Shown in pieces: positions 36,823 through 48,116 of a stretch of DNA of 64,000 bases (position 1 is the first letter of the stretch; the number at the start of each line of letters is the position of its first letter). The position numbers and the translations under genes are program-made. The stretch spans positions 2,356,001 through 2,420,000 of the forward strand of contig JAYXKI010000003.1 in the NCBI GenBank assembly GCA_037892935.1, read 5' to 3'. The stretch comes from Phlebopus portentosus. Its lineage: Eukaryota; Basidiomycota; Agaricomycetes; Boletales; Boletinellaceae. The notes below the pieces were generated by a model that did not search any database, was not told the DNA's origin, and saw only the letters and a list, made by a program, of their open reading frames with translations.

Positions 36823-39310
36823 ATGGGAGCAACGCAAGACCGTCCATCAGGGCAAGAGATTTATGACGGCGTCTTGGCCGGCGCCTTCGAGAGGCCATTT
36901 ATACCGCGACTGCGTTCGGATGTCCCGCCATTACGCCAGCCCGCGCGTTCTCTTGACGACTTCCGTCGCGAAGAGGGCCTCGAAAACAGAGAGAAGCGCC
37001 TGCGCGCAATCTGGAAGAGGATTCCACATCCTCGGAAAACGCATCACTCCTACTTTCATTCTCGACTCGAGAAACTCGATCCCGTGGCGTCTAGTTGGAC
37101 ATCCGCCAGCGAGGATGTGTCGCTCAACAGAGAGAAGGCAGAAAAGCTGACGGCAATGTATCATGACGAGCTTCTCAAGGAGTGTGCGTTGGAGGAGGGC
37201 AATACGCTTGAGCCGGTCACTTGGAAGGAGTTCAAGATGTATGCGGACTATAAGGAAAAAGGTGTGTGTCAACCTACGGCTAGTAATGTTCTCTCGTTGT
37301 TGAGACAGTGCGGGCAGAACTCTGGCATATCTTTCATGACGAACTCGACTTGGACAGCAATGGTCACCTCGACGCCGTAGAGCTTACTATGGCTCTGAGC
37401 AAAGCCGGTAAATAATCATCAATCAGACGTATAAAGAAGTCTTTCGAGAGGTTCAATAATGAAATATAATTGTAACAGGGATTCAGATGACTCCGTCGAC
37501 TTTATCAGAGTTCATGACATTTCTAACTTCTTCGCCACACTCGCATGCTATCAATTTCTCGGAATTTCGAGATTTCCTTCTTTTGCTGCCTCGACGCGCT
37601 ACAACGGAAGAGATATTTCGATATTATGAAGTGAAGAAGTACATGGGAGATGACGGTCGAGGAGGTGCTGCTCGAGTAAATATGGAAGGTAGGTATCATC
37701 TTCTGTTGGGATAGACTATGAAGTGGAATTTTGACGTTTTTAGGTGATGTCACCATCAGTGCGGAAGATAGGCCTCCAGTACATCCCATTAAACCTCATA
37801 ACCTTCCTTCTCCTGTTCCTGTCGATTATCCTTCGCCAGTCGAGGTCAGTGAAGAAGACGAGTATTACGACGACGATTTCGACGAGGAAGAGGAAGAAGA
37901 AAATCAGTATCAGACCTCTTTCAAATACTTATTAGCAGGTGGAATAGCCGGTGCAGGTTCGTTCAGGAATACGTATATACTATTCTATATCTGACGGGGT
38001 TTATTAGTATCCCGGACTACTACTGCTCCCTTCGACCGTTTAAAGGTTTACCTGATAACTCGTTCTCCTGAACTGAGTAACGTCAGCTCAGGAAGTACTA
38101 CTGAAGCTACCAAGGCCGCAAGTAAAGGCTCCAGAGCTATCTTTGATGCTATCGGGCGAATATACAGAGAGGGTGGCATTCGTGCATTCTGGATTGGAAA
38201 TGGTTTGTCTGTGGTCAAGATATTTCCCGAATCTGCGATCAAGTTTTTTTCGTATGAGACTTCGGTATGTATTCTTCGTACTCAAGGACCCTTTTGTCTT
38301 GTCTCTGAGATCTTGCATCTAATCCAGAAACGTTTCTTCGCACAATACGTTGATAACGTCTCGGACTCTCGCGATATCAGTGGAACAAGTCGGTTTCTTT
38401 CTGGAGGAATCGGAGGCATAACCAGTCAGCTCTGTGAGATCCCAAATTATCCTATTCCCTGAATGTGACTCATTGGTATTTAGCTATCTACCCAATAGAA
38501 ACAACTAAGGTTGTCCATCCAAACCATTTGGCTCTATCCAAGTTAACTGAAACAACGTTTCTACTGTCAGACCCAAATGATGAGTACAACAGCGGGTCAG
38601 AAACGAGATGTCTTATCCGCTGCAAGACGTCTTTGGGCAATGGGCGGTGTGAGAGCTTTCTATCGTGGACTCACAGTACGTCCGGTCAAGCAATATTTCC
38701 CTTTCGATCTCATCTGAAGGTTCGTTAGGTTGGCTTGATTGGCGTTTTCCCGTATGTCCTGTGATACTCATGACGCTACGGGTGCTCATAAGACACAGCT
38801 ATGCTGCTATAGACATGAGTACTTTCGAGGCTCTCAAGCTTGCCTACCTTCGATCTACAGGCAAGGATGAACCGGGCGTTCTTCCGGTTCTGGCATTTGG
38901 TAGTGTTTCTGGCGGTGTGGGGGCAACGAGCGTGTACCCATTAAATCTGGTCCGGACACGATTACAAGCTTCTGGATCATCTGGACATCCACAACATTAT
39001 AATAGTATATTTGACGTCGCAAGGAAAACGTATCAGAATGAAGGGTGGCGAGGTTTCTACCGCGGTTTGCTTCCTACATTGGCCAAAGTGAGGACGGCTT
39101 CGATATTTTTGTCTATAGTAAAAGCTGAATCGATGCGTCGCAGGTCATACCATCGGTATCCATTTCCTATGTTGTATATGAAACAAGCAAAAAGAAGTAC
39201 GTCAATGTTTCAATCCTCAAGCACCGAAGAGTACTCATAGGTTGCCTTTAGACTTGGTGTATAGATCTAGGCAGAGGAATCATCATCTTATTAGTATTTG
39301 TCCCGACTAG
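36823..39310 (+). CDS. EF-hand mitochondrial carrier (SCaMC / Sal1-like ATP-Mg/phosphate type)
   Basis: Inner-membrane carrier with an N-terminal calcium sensor. The ATG at 36823 begins MGATQDRPSGQEIYDG; the longer frame upstream has no ATG. The N-terminal third contains HIFHDELDLDSNGHLDAVEL, a textbook EF-hand loop (D-x-D-x-N-G-x-x-D-x-x-E). It is followed by a likely partner helix pair (INFSEFRDFLLLLPRRA). An acidic linker (DEYYDDDFDEEEEEENQYQ) leads to three carrier repeats with the family motif: APFDRLKVYL, YPIETTKTQM and YPLNLVRTRLQ. GGIAGAVSRTTTAPFDRLK and RAFYRGLTVGLIGVFPYAAI are typical. At the 3' end YVVYETSKKK is conserved. A last intron then gives stop 39308-39310; reading through gives stop 39249-39251. 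Sal1/SCaMC exchange ATP-Mg for phosphate; substrate here is by family. Confidence 0.88.
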
Positions 39311-39499
39311 AATTTTGCTTTCTACAGTCACATAGATGTTTTTGTCTCCGTCTAATGCTTTCGAGTTCAGGACTTACAATATGTATCATTACATCGCATT
39401 GACATCTTAAATGCATTCTTTAAAAAGCTCATGTAACCTTGAAGGTTATCAGCGAATGTTTATGTTGCATACAAAGGGTAGCCCGTTTCAGCTTTTATG

Positions 39500-41661
39500 T
39501 TATGTTAAGAATCTGAATCCTTTCTGTTGTTGACCCCTTTCCTGCTCTTCTTTCTCTAGCTGAGCGTTCAATGCCTTCAGATGCCTGTGCAATATCCAGC
39601 ACATGAAGATGGTTAGGCTCTGCAACGCAATGCAGATTCCGTACGACTTCCTGTATGACGGACCCCACATCTTTGGCCACATGTAACTATGAAAGGGAGA
39701 TCGACAATATAGGACGCTTAGCATGTTACGGACTGGGTACTACTTACGATCCTGCTATGTTGCCAGTTTGTGAGAAGCAATTTATGAAGGCAATCGCAAC
39801 GGCACGTTTGGAAGGAGGTCGTGGCACGCTGGTAGAAATCCACGCGAACATGATGATGTATCCGCAGTAAGATAAGGCCATCAGACACCTTAGTATGCGT
39901 TAGGTGAGCAAGTATCAACTCGGTGCGGAGGGTGCTTACAAGGATACGTAACGGGCAGCCGTATTCATGGTTGAGATCGCAATTATAAATCCAATCATAC
40001 CGATAAGAAGGGGGACAATGACATGATAGAACCTTTCGCCTTGCTTATCCGAATGTCTAAACAGCGCCAGGTGAGCATTTGTACTGCAAGAGGTATCTTC
40101 CGGAAGATTTCTCACCTCGAGTTTAGAAATGCACCAACCGCAGCAATGAACCATGGAGGTGATATGACGACCAGAGTCACAGTTCTGTTGAAGCCAAGAG
40201 TAGCACCCAAAGTCGGAAAGAATGCGTTGAAGGACAATGCAGTCACTTCGGACGTAAATGCAACCATCAGCCACCATATCCTCCAATCGGTCACGGCCAG
40301 CCAGAATCCCCGACCATGGCGAGACTGAGCAAACTTTGCTAACTTCGAGTTTGCTCCTAAAACGGCGCCGCCGACACCTGGAGCAGTACGGGTAATATCA
40401 TCAGATTCTTCCTGGTCACCCATGTTGATTCCGCCGTCCTCCTCCATTCGGCGCAAGGCCAACTTGCGTTCCAGAGGAGTTAGCCACTTCGTAGTCGTTG
40501 GAAAGTCAGGCAGAATGAAAATAGCGGCAAGCGCGACAGCAACAGTAATTGCTCCTTCAATATAAAATAACCACCTGCAATCGTAAAAAGCATTGATGAC
40601 TGAGGTCTATCAGAAAGTAGTTGAGTGGTCCGCTCACCTCCATGCCGCTTTCCCTAGTCTCCCTTCCATACCGTCCAAAATTCCAGAAGCCATCAGGGAA
40701 CCGAAGGCATTACTGATTATATTACCGCAGTATAAGATGGCTGTGCGCAGACCTGAATAAAGATGGTATATGTGAAAATCCTGATCAAGACAGATGAATT
40801 ACATACCAAGCTCGTCACGTTTGTACCACTTTGAAAGAACGAAAAGCGCACCGGGAAAGAAGGCAGCTTCCACAAATCCGAGGAAGAATCGTGTTAAAAG
40901 AGCATGGATAAAACTGATTATTGTAATGGCCAGGTGAGAATTACATATTAAGATTATGGCGACATAATGCTCTTTGCTTACTTGTCCGTAATGCCTATTG
41001 GAAGAGCTAAGACCAGACGTTGAATAGTCTTATGAACAGACTAACCAGTAAGGATGGATATCACTCCCCAAAGCACCATGCAGACCGGAAGATAAATAGA
41101 TGGCCTCCCAATGTAATTTAGAAGCATATTTCTATCATAGTGTTAGGTTATGGGAACCCCGAGACGGTTCAGACAGTACTCACGATGGAATCTGCATTAG
41201 AATGTACCCAACGTAAAGGATAGACAAAAGAGTATTGAAGTCTTGTCCCTTCTCTTTTTGAGTTAAGATATTGGCCATCAGAAGGAGTTGCATACCTCTA
41301 ACTTCAAGTCTTCCTCAAACCCTCTCAGGCGAGCCGCCCTGGATCGAGTTAAATAAGTATGATGAAGTGACCGAAGTGAATTTACTACGTACGCAGCATT
41401 ATTTCTATCGATCTTTGAAGAAGCATCAGCTACACTTCTCGATATTGGTAGCACGTAGCTCACATAGTTCAGAATATAGATGAGAATCAGGATGGACATT
41501 CTACTGTCGACTTTCCAAAGGAGATTCCGCTCGAGTTTGAGCCTTTCTTCACGCCCGCCAAACTCGGCATCTGGATCAATAATGTTACCTGTGTCCGCTA
41601 TGAGCGTTTCTTCCTTGAAGTCTTTCTCTTCAATAGACCGTGGTTCAGAGGACCGTGACAT
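39500..41661 (-). CDS. MFS transporter, Dal5/TNA1-like anion:cation symporter (copy 1)
   Basis: Plasma-membrane permease of the allantoate/nicotinate family with about 12 membrane segments. The start is ATG 41661 (MSRSSEPRSIEEKDFKEET). Joined exons read RMSILILIYILNYIDRNNAA, AARLRGFEEDLKLEGQDFN, LLSILYVGYILMQIPSNMLL and NYIGRPSIYLPVCMVLWGVI. They continue with ALLTRFFLGFVEAAFFPGAL, LRTAILYCGNIISNAFGSL and WLFYIEGAITVAVALAAIFI. The C-terminal half has FNAFFPTLGATLGFNRTVTL and MWPKMWGPSYRKSYGICIAL, ending KGFRFLT (stop 39500-39502). A 20-nt exon at 41393-41412 codes IDRNNAA. All joins keep frame, so this copy is intact. Family substrates include allantoate, ureidosuccinate, nicotinate and pantothenate; none can be chosen here. 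Confidence 0.88.
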
Positions 41662-42249
41662 TCCAGAACACTACGTTTGGTAGACAACGAGACGAAGAAA
41701 ACAGGCTGAGATGCGACAAGCAGCAAGCAGCATAGAAGTATTTATGTTTAGTATCGGGCCGGGCAGAGATGAATATATTCAATCCGACGAACGGTGCTCA
41801 CGAGCGCAAGAACCAGGACTGCTTCCATGTGGACCGATTGTCACGCGAGCACCCAAGCAATTGTTTGAGCTTCCTTACATATAAATTTATCTTGAGGACA
41901 CGGAATCAATAAGAGATGTTTTAAAGAAGAAAACATATTCCGCCGTTGAATGGTGGCTTGACCGAAGGCTTGGCTAATTGACAGACCACTATCAATCGTC
42001 GATCAATATTTGTGCTGGTCTCCATGTTTAGAAATAATCGTCTCACTTCTGAATCCAATCTTTTACCCTCTGTTCTGCAACGAACGCTCGTGAGGTACTT
42101 AGGAGACGGTCGCCATCGCCGCAATTCTCCACTTGGATATACAATCTGGAAGCACTTGCGACTCGGAATTCTTACGTTTCAATATCCTTGTCAGACAGAG
42201 TCATGGAACATGATAGTACACCATTCCTTCCTTTCACAACAAGCACGCG
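41662..42249. other. Intergenic between MFS copies 1 and 2
   Basis: 588 bp: upstream region of copy 1 and the decayed 3' flank of copy 2. The open frame 42012-42368 (+) overlaps the pseudogene in antisense and has no conserved content. No promoter element stands out. Confidence 0.3.
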
Positions 42250-44311
42250 AATCCCCTGGTCTTCTGCACATTATGTCCTCGCTGATGTTCTTGATCCATA
42301 TTCCGATCCAGCTTCTTCAGATGGACATGGCAATAGTGAGCGCTTGTAAATCGATGCATACTTCGTAGGATTTCCGGTATGATGGACCCCATTTGACCGG
42401 AAAAAGATATCTGTAGAAAGGTATCAGGACGAAGCTCATAGCTGACATGAGTATACGGATGATCCAGCCAGATTTCCCAGTGTTGTGAGAATCCGCTTAT
42501 CAGAGCTAGAGAGACTGCTCGCATGGAAGGAGGATAGGGGACACAGTTGGAGGCCCATGTTAAAATTATCGTATAGCCGCAATATGAAAGCGCCATCAGA
42601 TATCTGGTGGTGTATCGATTATGGGTTTAGGGATGATGCATTTTTTGACTTTTAAAAGGACATACACAAAGATATGTGACGAGCAGCGATGCGCATGGTG
42701 GACATTCCGAGAATTAACCCGACGATACCGATCAAGAAAGAGAGGTATTACGATACGACAGAATCTTTGTCCTTGCTTATCGGAGTGTCTAACACCCTCT
42801 ATAAGAAGAGCAAGTAATCAAACGGCAAATACATCTCACCTTGCGTTAAAGAATGCTGCGCATGATACTACGAACCATGGTGGTGCCACGAGAATGAGGG
42901 TGACTACCCGATTAAATGAAAGCGTTTCAACAGGTGTTGGAAAGAATTGATTGAATGCTAAGGTTGCCACCTGCGCAGCAAGAGCCACCGCTAGCCACCA
43001 AACCTTTCAGTCGGTGATGGTAGGCAGAAATCCCTCGCGGTGACTTCGCCTTCCTCCGGTGCTATCAGGAAAATTCTTCACCGACTCCGGGATCACTACT
43101 GCTTGAGTCCCCTCCTCTCCCTTTGAGGCGGTAATATCGATTTCACCGTCATCATCCATGCGTCGTAAAGCCAAAGTCACGTTCCACCTGGTTCAGCCAC
43201 CGGGTATTGTCCGGGAAGTCTGGGAGAATAAAGATGGTGATGAATGTAACCGAGGTTATAATCATCCCTCCTTCAATGAAAACGAGCCATCTTGTGAATC
43301 TGAAAAGTGAGAACGCTACAATCTAATCTGGGTCTCACATGCGGGTTGCCCGAGCCTTCCTTTCCTTGCATATCATCTAGAATCCCAGAAGCGTTTAGCG
43401 AGCCGAAGGCGTTGCTAATGAGGTTCGCTGAAACGAGAAGAGATATGTGAAGTCCTGGGCTGGCAGTTAATACTTAATCTCGAAGCAGACTGCAAGGCAA
43501 ATGTACCAAGCTCTTCCGCGTGTACCATTGGGACAGTACTAACAGCGCCCCAGGAAAAAAATGCGGCTTCCACAAAACCGAGGAAGAATCTTGTCAAGAG
43601 GGCTGCTGTGAAGCTAGAAATCGAAAAATCAGGCTCAACAAGTATTATTCACTTTTTTGATATACCTCCAGATGCCGAGTATTGTCATTCTTCGATCAAA
43701 CCGCCAAACGGGCAACGGTTTACGTACCAGTCATAATGGATATGATGCCCCACATCATCATGCAGACAGGGATAAGATTGATGGTTGACGGGTAAAATTC
43801 AAAAAGATGTTCCTTGCAGATGAATTGTTTTCAACATCGAAGATTACTACTAGTAACATTTGGGACTCACGATGGCACCTGCATAAGGACATATCCAGCG
43901 TATAGCATCGACAAAACCGTATCGTATTGTCAGTCCTAATCGAGAAGTTAAAATGGCTCGGCAGCGACAGCATCTTATATACCATAAGGTTCAGGTCAGT
44001 TTCAAATCCACGAAGGCGAGCGGCACTAAATTAGAGTATCAGTGAATGGGTCTGAGTAGTGTTCCTGTCAATCTAGCGATGTGTTAGTTCAAAAGGCGGC
44101 GATAATAAAGCAGTTTTTGTGTGTGTACATAGTTCAATATATAGATGACCAGTAAGATGGACATCCTACATTCAAGTTTCCAGACAAGCTTGTGTTCCAG
44201 CTGTCTCTTCTCTTCAGTTCCTCCAAATTCAGCACCTAGATTAACACATTCTACCGTCGTCTCTATATCACCGGCGCTTCTCTCCTTGCTGTTGCACGAG
44301 GATGAATCCAT
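42250..44311 (-). pseudogene. Decayed MFS transporter, Dal5/TNA1-like (copy 2)
   Basis: A relic with the same order of blocks as its two neighbours. The start is still present: ATG 44311, MDSSSCNSKERSAGDIETTV, then CRMSILLVIYILNY. Lesions seen: (1) the small IDRN exon at about 44050 has lost its GT donor; (2) an in-frame TGA at 43930-43932 just before QYDTVLSMLYAGYVLMQVPS; (3) the next block reads NFTRQPSIL instead of the NYIGRPSIY type and shifts frame; (4) a frame shift before LRRMDDDGEI near 43165; (5) TGA at 43007-43009 replaces the Trp of the conserved DWKVWW; (6) the frame shifts after SGFSQ near 42480. Still readable are FNRVVTLILVAPPWFVVSCA, ALSYCGYTIILTWASNCVPY and KWGPSYRKSY. Only the degraded remains are described; no intact reading frame exists. 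Confidence 0.85.
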
Positions 44312-44931
44312 ACTAGCACCTCGAGTTCAGAAGGTGCAATGATAGCCCAGAGCCATACCCCGAACAAGAAAGCCACAAGTACTGAGAGGAACAGCAGTCA
44401 CAGAAGTCACGACTGGATAAATACTGCCCAGCGGATGGATAATGTGGATGACGCCTAGTTCGACACTAGAGGACGCCCATTCGTCAATGGTCATGCGGAT
44501 GATTTGAAGCTGATCCAATTAGGCCAAGATCAAGACTTCCGCCGCCGTAATAACTTTCATCGCGGACTTGATCGGATCTGTCTTTTCCTCCAATAGTGAG
44601 CCATTAGTACTATAAATAATCTGCGGAGTTACGCACCATTTAATGCCATTGGGTCGCACCCCCCTAAGACTGGATACAGAAAGCTGGGCAACTTCATGCT
44701 ATAGAGTGATGGAAACGAAGTATGTCAAATCCCTCTGGACATACTGTACATCAAGTTATAGTTCAAAGGGTATTCCTGGTGGACTTAAGACTTCGAGCGC
44801 GTCAAGAGATCCACGGAGAACAGAAATTTGAGAAGACGAAAAATGGCGTGATCTAAGCTCGTCCTACTTTCGTTTCCGACTTTGCCATTCAGATTACTTC
44901 AACTTAACTCAGAGCCGGGAACACGTCGAAT
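44312..44931. other. Intergenic between MFS copies 2 and 3
   Basis: 620 bp without coding character. Part may be the old promoter of copy 2. No RNA gene or repeat recognised. Confidence 0.3.
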
Positions 44932-46988
44932 CTATAAGAGGTATCTGAACCCTTTCTTCTGAATACCATTCTCACACTCCGACCTCTTTAGCTGCCCATT
45001 CAGGTACCGCAAGTGTCTGCTGAACACCCAGAACATCGCGATGGCCACCGTTTGAGTCACAATGCAGATCGCATACGACTTCCGATACGTCGGTCCCCAT
45101 CCCGAGGGGAAAATATACCTTCAAGAGTTGAAATCAGCCTAAAGCTTTGTGCGTCGCACAGAGAAGGACTAACGATCCAGCAATATTACCCAGCTGGGAG
45201 AAGCAGCTTACAAAGGCGACCGCTACGGCGCGTTTTGTTGGAGGACGTGGGATAGAGTTGCTAACCCATGTCATTATCACTACATAACCGCTGAATGTGA
45301 GCGCCATCAAGAACCTAAGAAAATCAATACGCCGTTACAGTCATGCACCTCGAAGGGATGACACTCACAATGAAATGTAGCGCGCTACGATATTCATCGT
45401 TGACATAGCAATTATATAACCAATGATTCCAATGGCAAGGGGTATGGCAATATGGAAGAATCGTTCGCCTACTTTGTCCGAGTGCCTAGATAATATAAGG
45501 AATGGAGTTTTCAAATTCTTTCTGCGAAGGTGCTTCGTACCTTGCGTTAAAGAAGGCAGCAAAGGCCGTCATAAACCACGGCGGTGCAGCAAGCAGCAAC
45601 GTCTCTGTCCTTCCGAAGCCCAAAGTGGCGGTCAATGTCGGGAAAAATGCATTGAACGATACTGCAATGACTTCCGATGCTAATGCGACTGCCAACCACC
45701 ATACTTTCCAGTCACTAAGCGCTTGCCAAAGTCCACTTCGCTGCGTGGATTCGGCCCCTGGAACCTCTTGGTCGCTTAAATTGAGTCCACCATCCTTCTC
45801 CATGCGCCACAGCGCAAGTCTTCGTTCCTGCGGAGAAAGCCAGCGCGTTGTAGTAGGGAAGTCCGGTAGAATAAACATCGCTAGGAATGCCACAGCAATT
45901 GTCAGAGCGCCTTCGATAAAGAACAGCCACCTGCAATATATATGTATATTGGATCAGTTCATGAACAGAACGTGGACTGCTAAATATACCTCCAGGCCGC
46001 CTCTTCCGAGGTTACCCTGCATTCCGTCAAGGATACCTGAAGCAATAAGTGAACCAAAAGCATTGCTAATTATGTTTCCGCAATAAAGAAGGCATACGCG
46101 CAGCCCTAAGCCATATGCGACGTCTATTAACAACTTAAACAGAGAAGAAAAACGCCCTTTAATACGTACCAAGTTCCTCTCGTGTATACCACTTCGTTAG
46201 AAGAAATATGGCTCCAGGAAAGAAGGCAGCTTCAACAAATCCAAGGAAGAATCGCGTTAAGAGAGCGTCGATAAAGCTTTATGGTTTGTTAGTCTGCTGT
46301 ATTGTACTATTCTGAGATTGTTCCTACTTTCTACAAATTCCTGAGAATACAACAGTTATTACTTTCAATCTGCTGTCTTTGCTACTACTTACCTGTCAGA
46401 ACAGATATCAGGCCCCAGATGACCATACAAGCCGGGATATACAGCGAAGGTCGTCCAATGTAGTTTAGCAACATATTACTGTCGGGAGAGTGGATTAGGA
46501 CTGTGTTGAAGAACAAGCGAAGGCCACCGTACGAAGGTATCTGCATGAGGATGTATCCGACATAGAGAATGCTCAGTAAGGTGTTGAATTCTTGTCCTTC
46601 AAGGTTAAGATCTTCCTCGAAGCCTCGAAGCCTTGCAGCTCTAATTTCAGAAACAAGTGAGCTGGGTAGGAGGTGCTCGAAAGATGCGCCACTCACGCAG
46701 CATTATTTCTATCGATCTGCAAAAGGACACGTTACACAGACATTATACGAAAGACAATAGTTCACACACATAATTCAATATGTAGATCACGATCATAATC
46801 GACATTCTACAATCCAGCTTCCAAAGCAAGTTCCTCTCAAGCCTTCGCCGTTCGTCCTCATTGCCGAACTCAGCGACTGCATCTTCCGCCTCGGATCCCG
46901 TGGAGTCCGCTTGAACGACAGAAATAGGAGTCTCATTCGCCGATACCTTGTCATCAAGGGCCTCTCTAGTAGGCGAAGAGAAATCCAT
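44932..46988 (-). CDS. MFS transporter, Dal5/TNA1-like (copy 3), with an apparent one-base insertion
   Basis: The same permease family and intron pattern as copy 1. ATG 46988 begins MDFSSPTREALDDKVSANET. Joined exons give CRMSIMIVIYILNYIDRNNA, AARLRGFEEDLNLEGQEFN and ALLTRFFLGFVEAAFFPGAI. The 20-nt exon at 46697-46716 is identical in sequence to that of copy 1. The frame holds through GILDGMQGNLGR. There the DNA has one extra G compared with copy 1 (expected AAWR, frame reads GGLE) at about 45996-46006. Beyond the following intron the conserved frame resumes: WLFFIEGALTIAVAFLAMFI, FNAFFPTLTATLGFGRTETL and WGPTYRKSYAICIVTQTVAI, ending KGFRYLL (stop 44932-44934). Everything else is intact, so this is either a very young pseudogene or a sequencing/assembly error. 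Confidence 0.8.
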
Positions 46989-47361
46989 GCTTGTACGAGG
47001 CAGTGAAAAGGGGAGGCAAGTGAGACGGAGGGCGCCCAGGACTATTAGGACACTAATGTCATGTGGAGGTCTTATATGTTAGATTCTTGAGATACGCTCC
47101 ATCTCCGATAGACGTAAGTATGATAAGACGGAATTGAAGCTCAATTTGTCGGATGAGACGGGCCGTGTGGGACAGTGAAATATATCGTTTGAAAATCAGT
47201 GTCAATACGACTTTTCGTTGCTCATTCCGATGGTCCTGGGTGGATATGTGAAATCATACGCTGCTCAAAACCCACGATAATACTGGAAACGAGGGATGAT
47301 TTAAATTTGGCATTAATATACGAGTACGGAATTCTTATCCGAGTCTTCAGAAGCTTACCTG
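46989..47361. other. Intergenic upstream of MFS copy 3
   Basis: 373 bp between the start of MFS copy 3 and the stop of the Tma17-like gene, both on the minus strand. Short frames only; no clear element recognised. Confidence 0.3.
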
Positions 47362-47893
47362 CTAAAGATACACACCATCGTCTCGTTGTTCTCTTTCGTC
47401 GTGTTCATGCTGTCTTGAATCTTCATTGCCAGTCGTCGTTGTACTTTGTGTCCGTTGCGTAGCTGTATCTGAAACGCCGTCATCAACTTCTGAAGAATCA
47501 TAGTGACCGCTCCTAGCATTGACGCCTTTCTCCTCAAGTGCCAGCTTCAGCATCGTTATTCGCTCCTTCTGCGAGGCACTATAAGACTATTAGGTCGCCT
47601 TGCAATTAAATCCTGGAGAGAGATTTTGCTTACATAACGTCCTCGTTTTCTTTAATCACGTCCAGCAACTCGCGATCTTCACCCATGGAGCCAGTCAAAT
47701 GCTCATTGAGCTCGGTTTGCGTACGATGCAAGTGGAAGAGCGAATTTTCCAGTCGCTCGATCTCTGTGCTTGTTCATTCGCAACCAGACACAACGACGAA
47801 GAAGAGCGCGGAACCTTTTGTTATAGTCGGAACATCTAGTTCGCTAGCTTGCGTAAGCGTAAACGGTTGCTTGTGCTTGGGCGAATAGTCCAT
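47362..47893 (-). CDS. Tma17/Adc17-like proteasome-assembly chaperone, small coiled-coil protein
   Basis: A protein of about 140 residues with three exons. ATG 47893 begins MDYSPKHKQPFTLTQASELD. Exon 2 starts EIERLENSLFHLHRTQTELN, which resembles the yeast Tma17 pattern EIENSI.HL.RSN. Exon 3 continues VIKENEDVIASQKERITMLK, which matches the second conserved block of that family (ENE.V....ER). The tail is Ser/Thr/Asp-rich and ends DDGVYL with stop at 47362-47364. In yeast this chaperone helps assemble the 19S ATPase ring and is induced by stress. The assignment rests on two short blocks and matching size, so it is good but not certain. Confidence 0.6.
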
Positions 47894-48116
47894 ATTGACC
47901 GGAAGACTCAAGAGGATGGAACAAGCGCGTCGTTGGATGCCACCGGATGTTGTTTTGTTTGATGAGTGATGAGAGGATTCGCGTCGCATCGCCAGAAGAA
48001 GTAGTGGCGCGGATCAGCGATCAAATTTGGATCACTTGATGATGTCACCCGATTTCACCCACCTCCAACTGAACTCGAATTGACCTGCAGACTCGACTTG
48101 CTTTCCGACGACCATC

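Noticed and set aside
36683..37150. 155-residue plus-strand frame overlapping the carrier start
   Set aside because: It is an alternative frame across the carrier's first exon, which has conserved downstream continuity in its own frame.
42012..42368. Plus-strand frame opposite the MFS pseudogene
   Set aside because: Antisense shadow of the decayed transporter's 3' end, without protein similarity.
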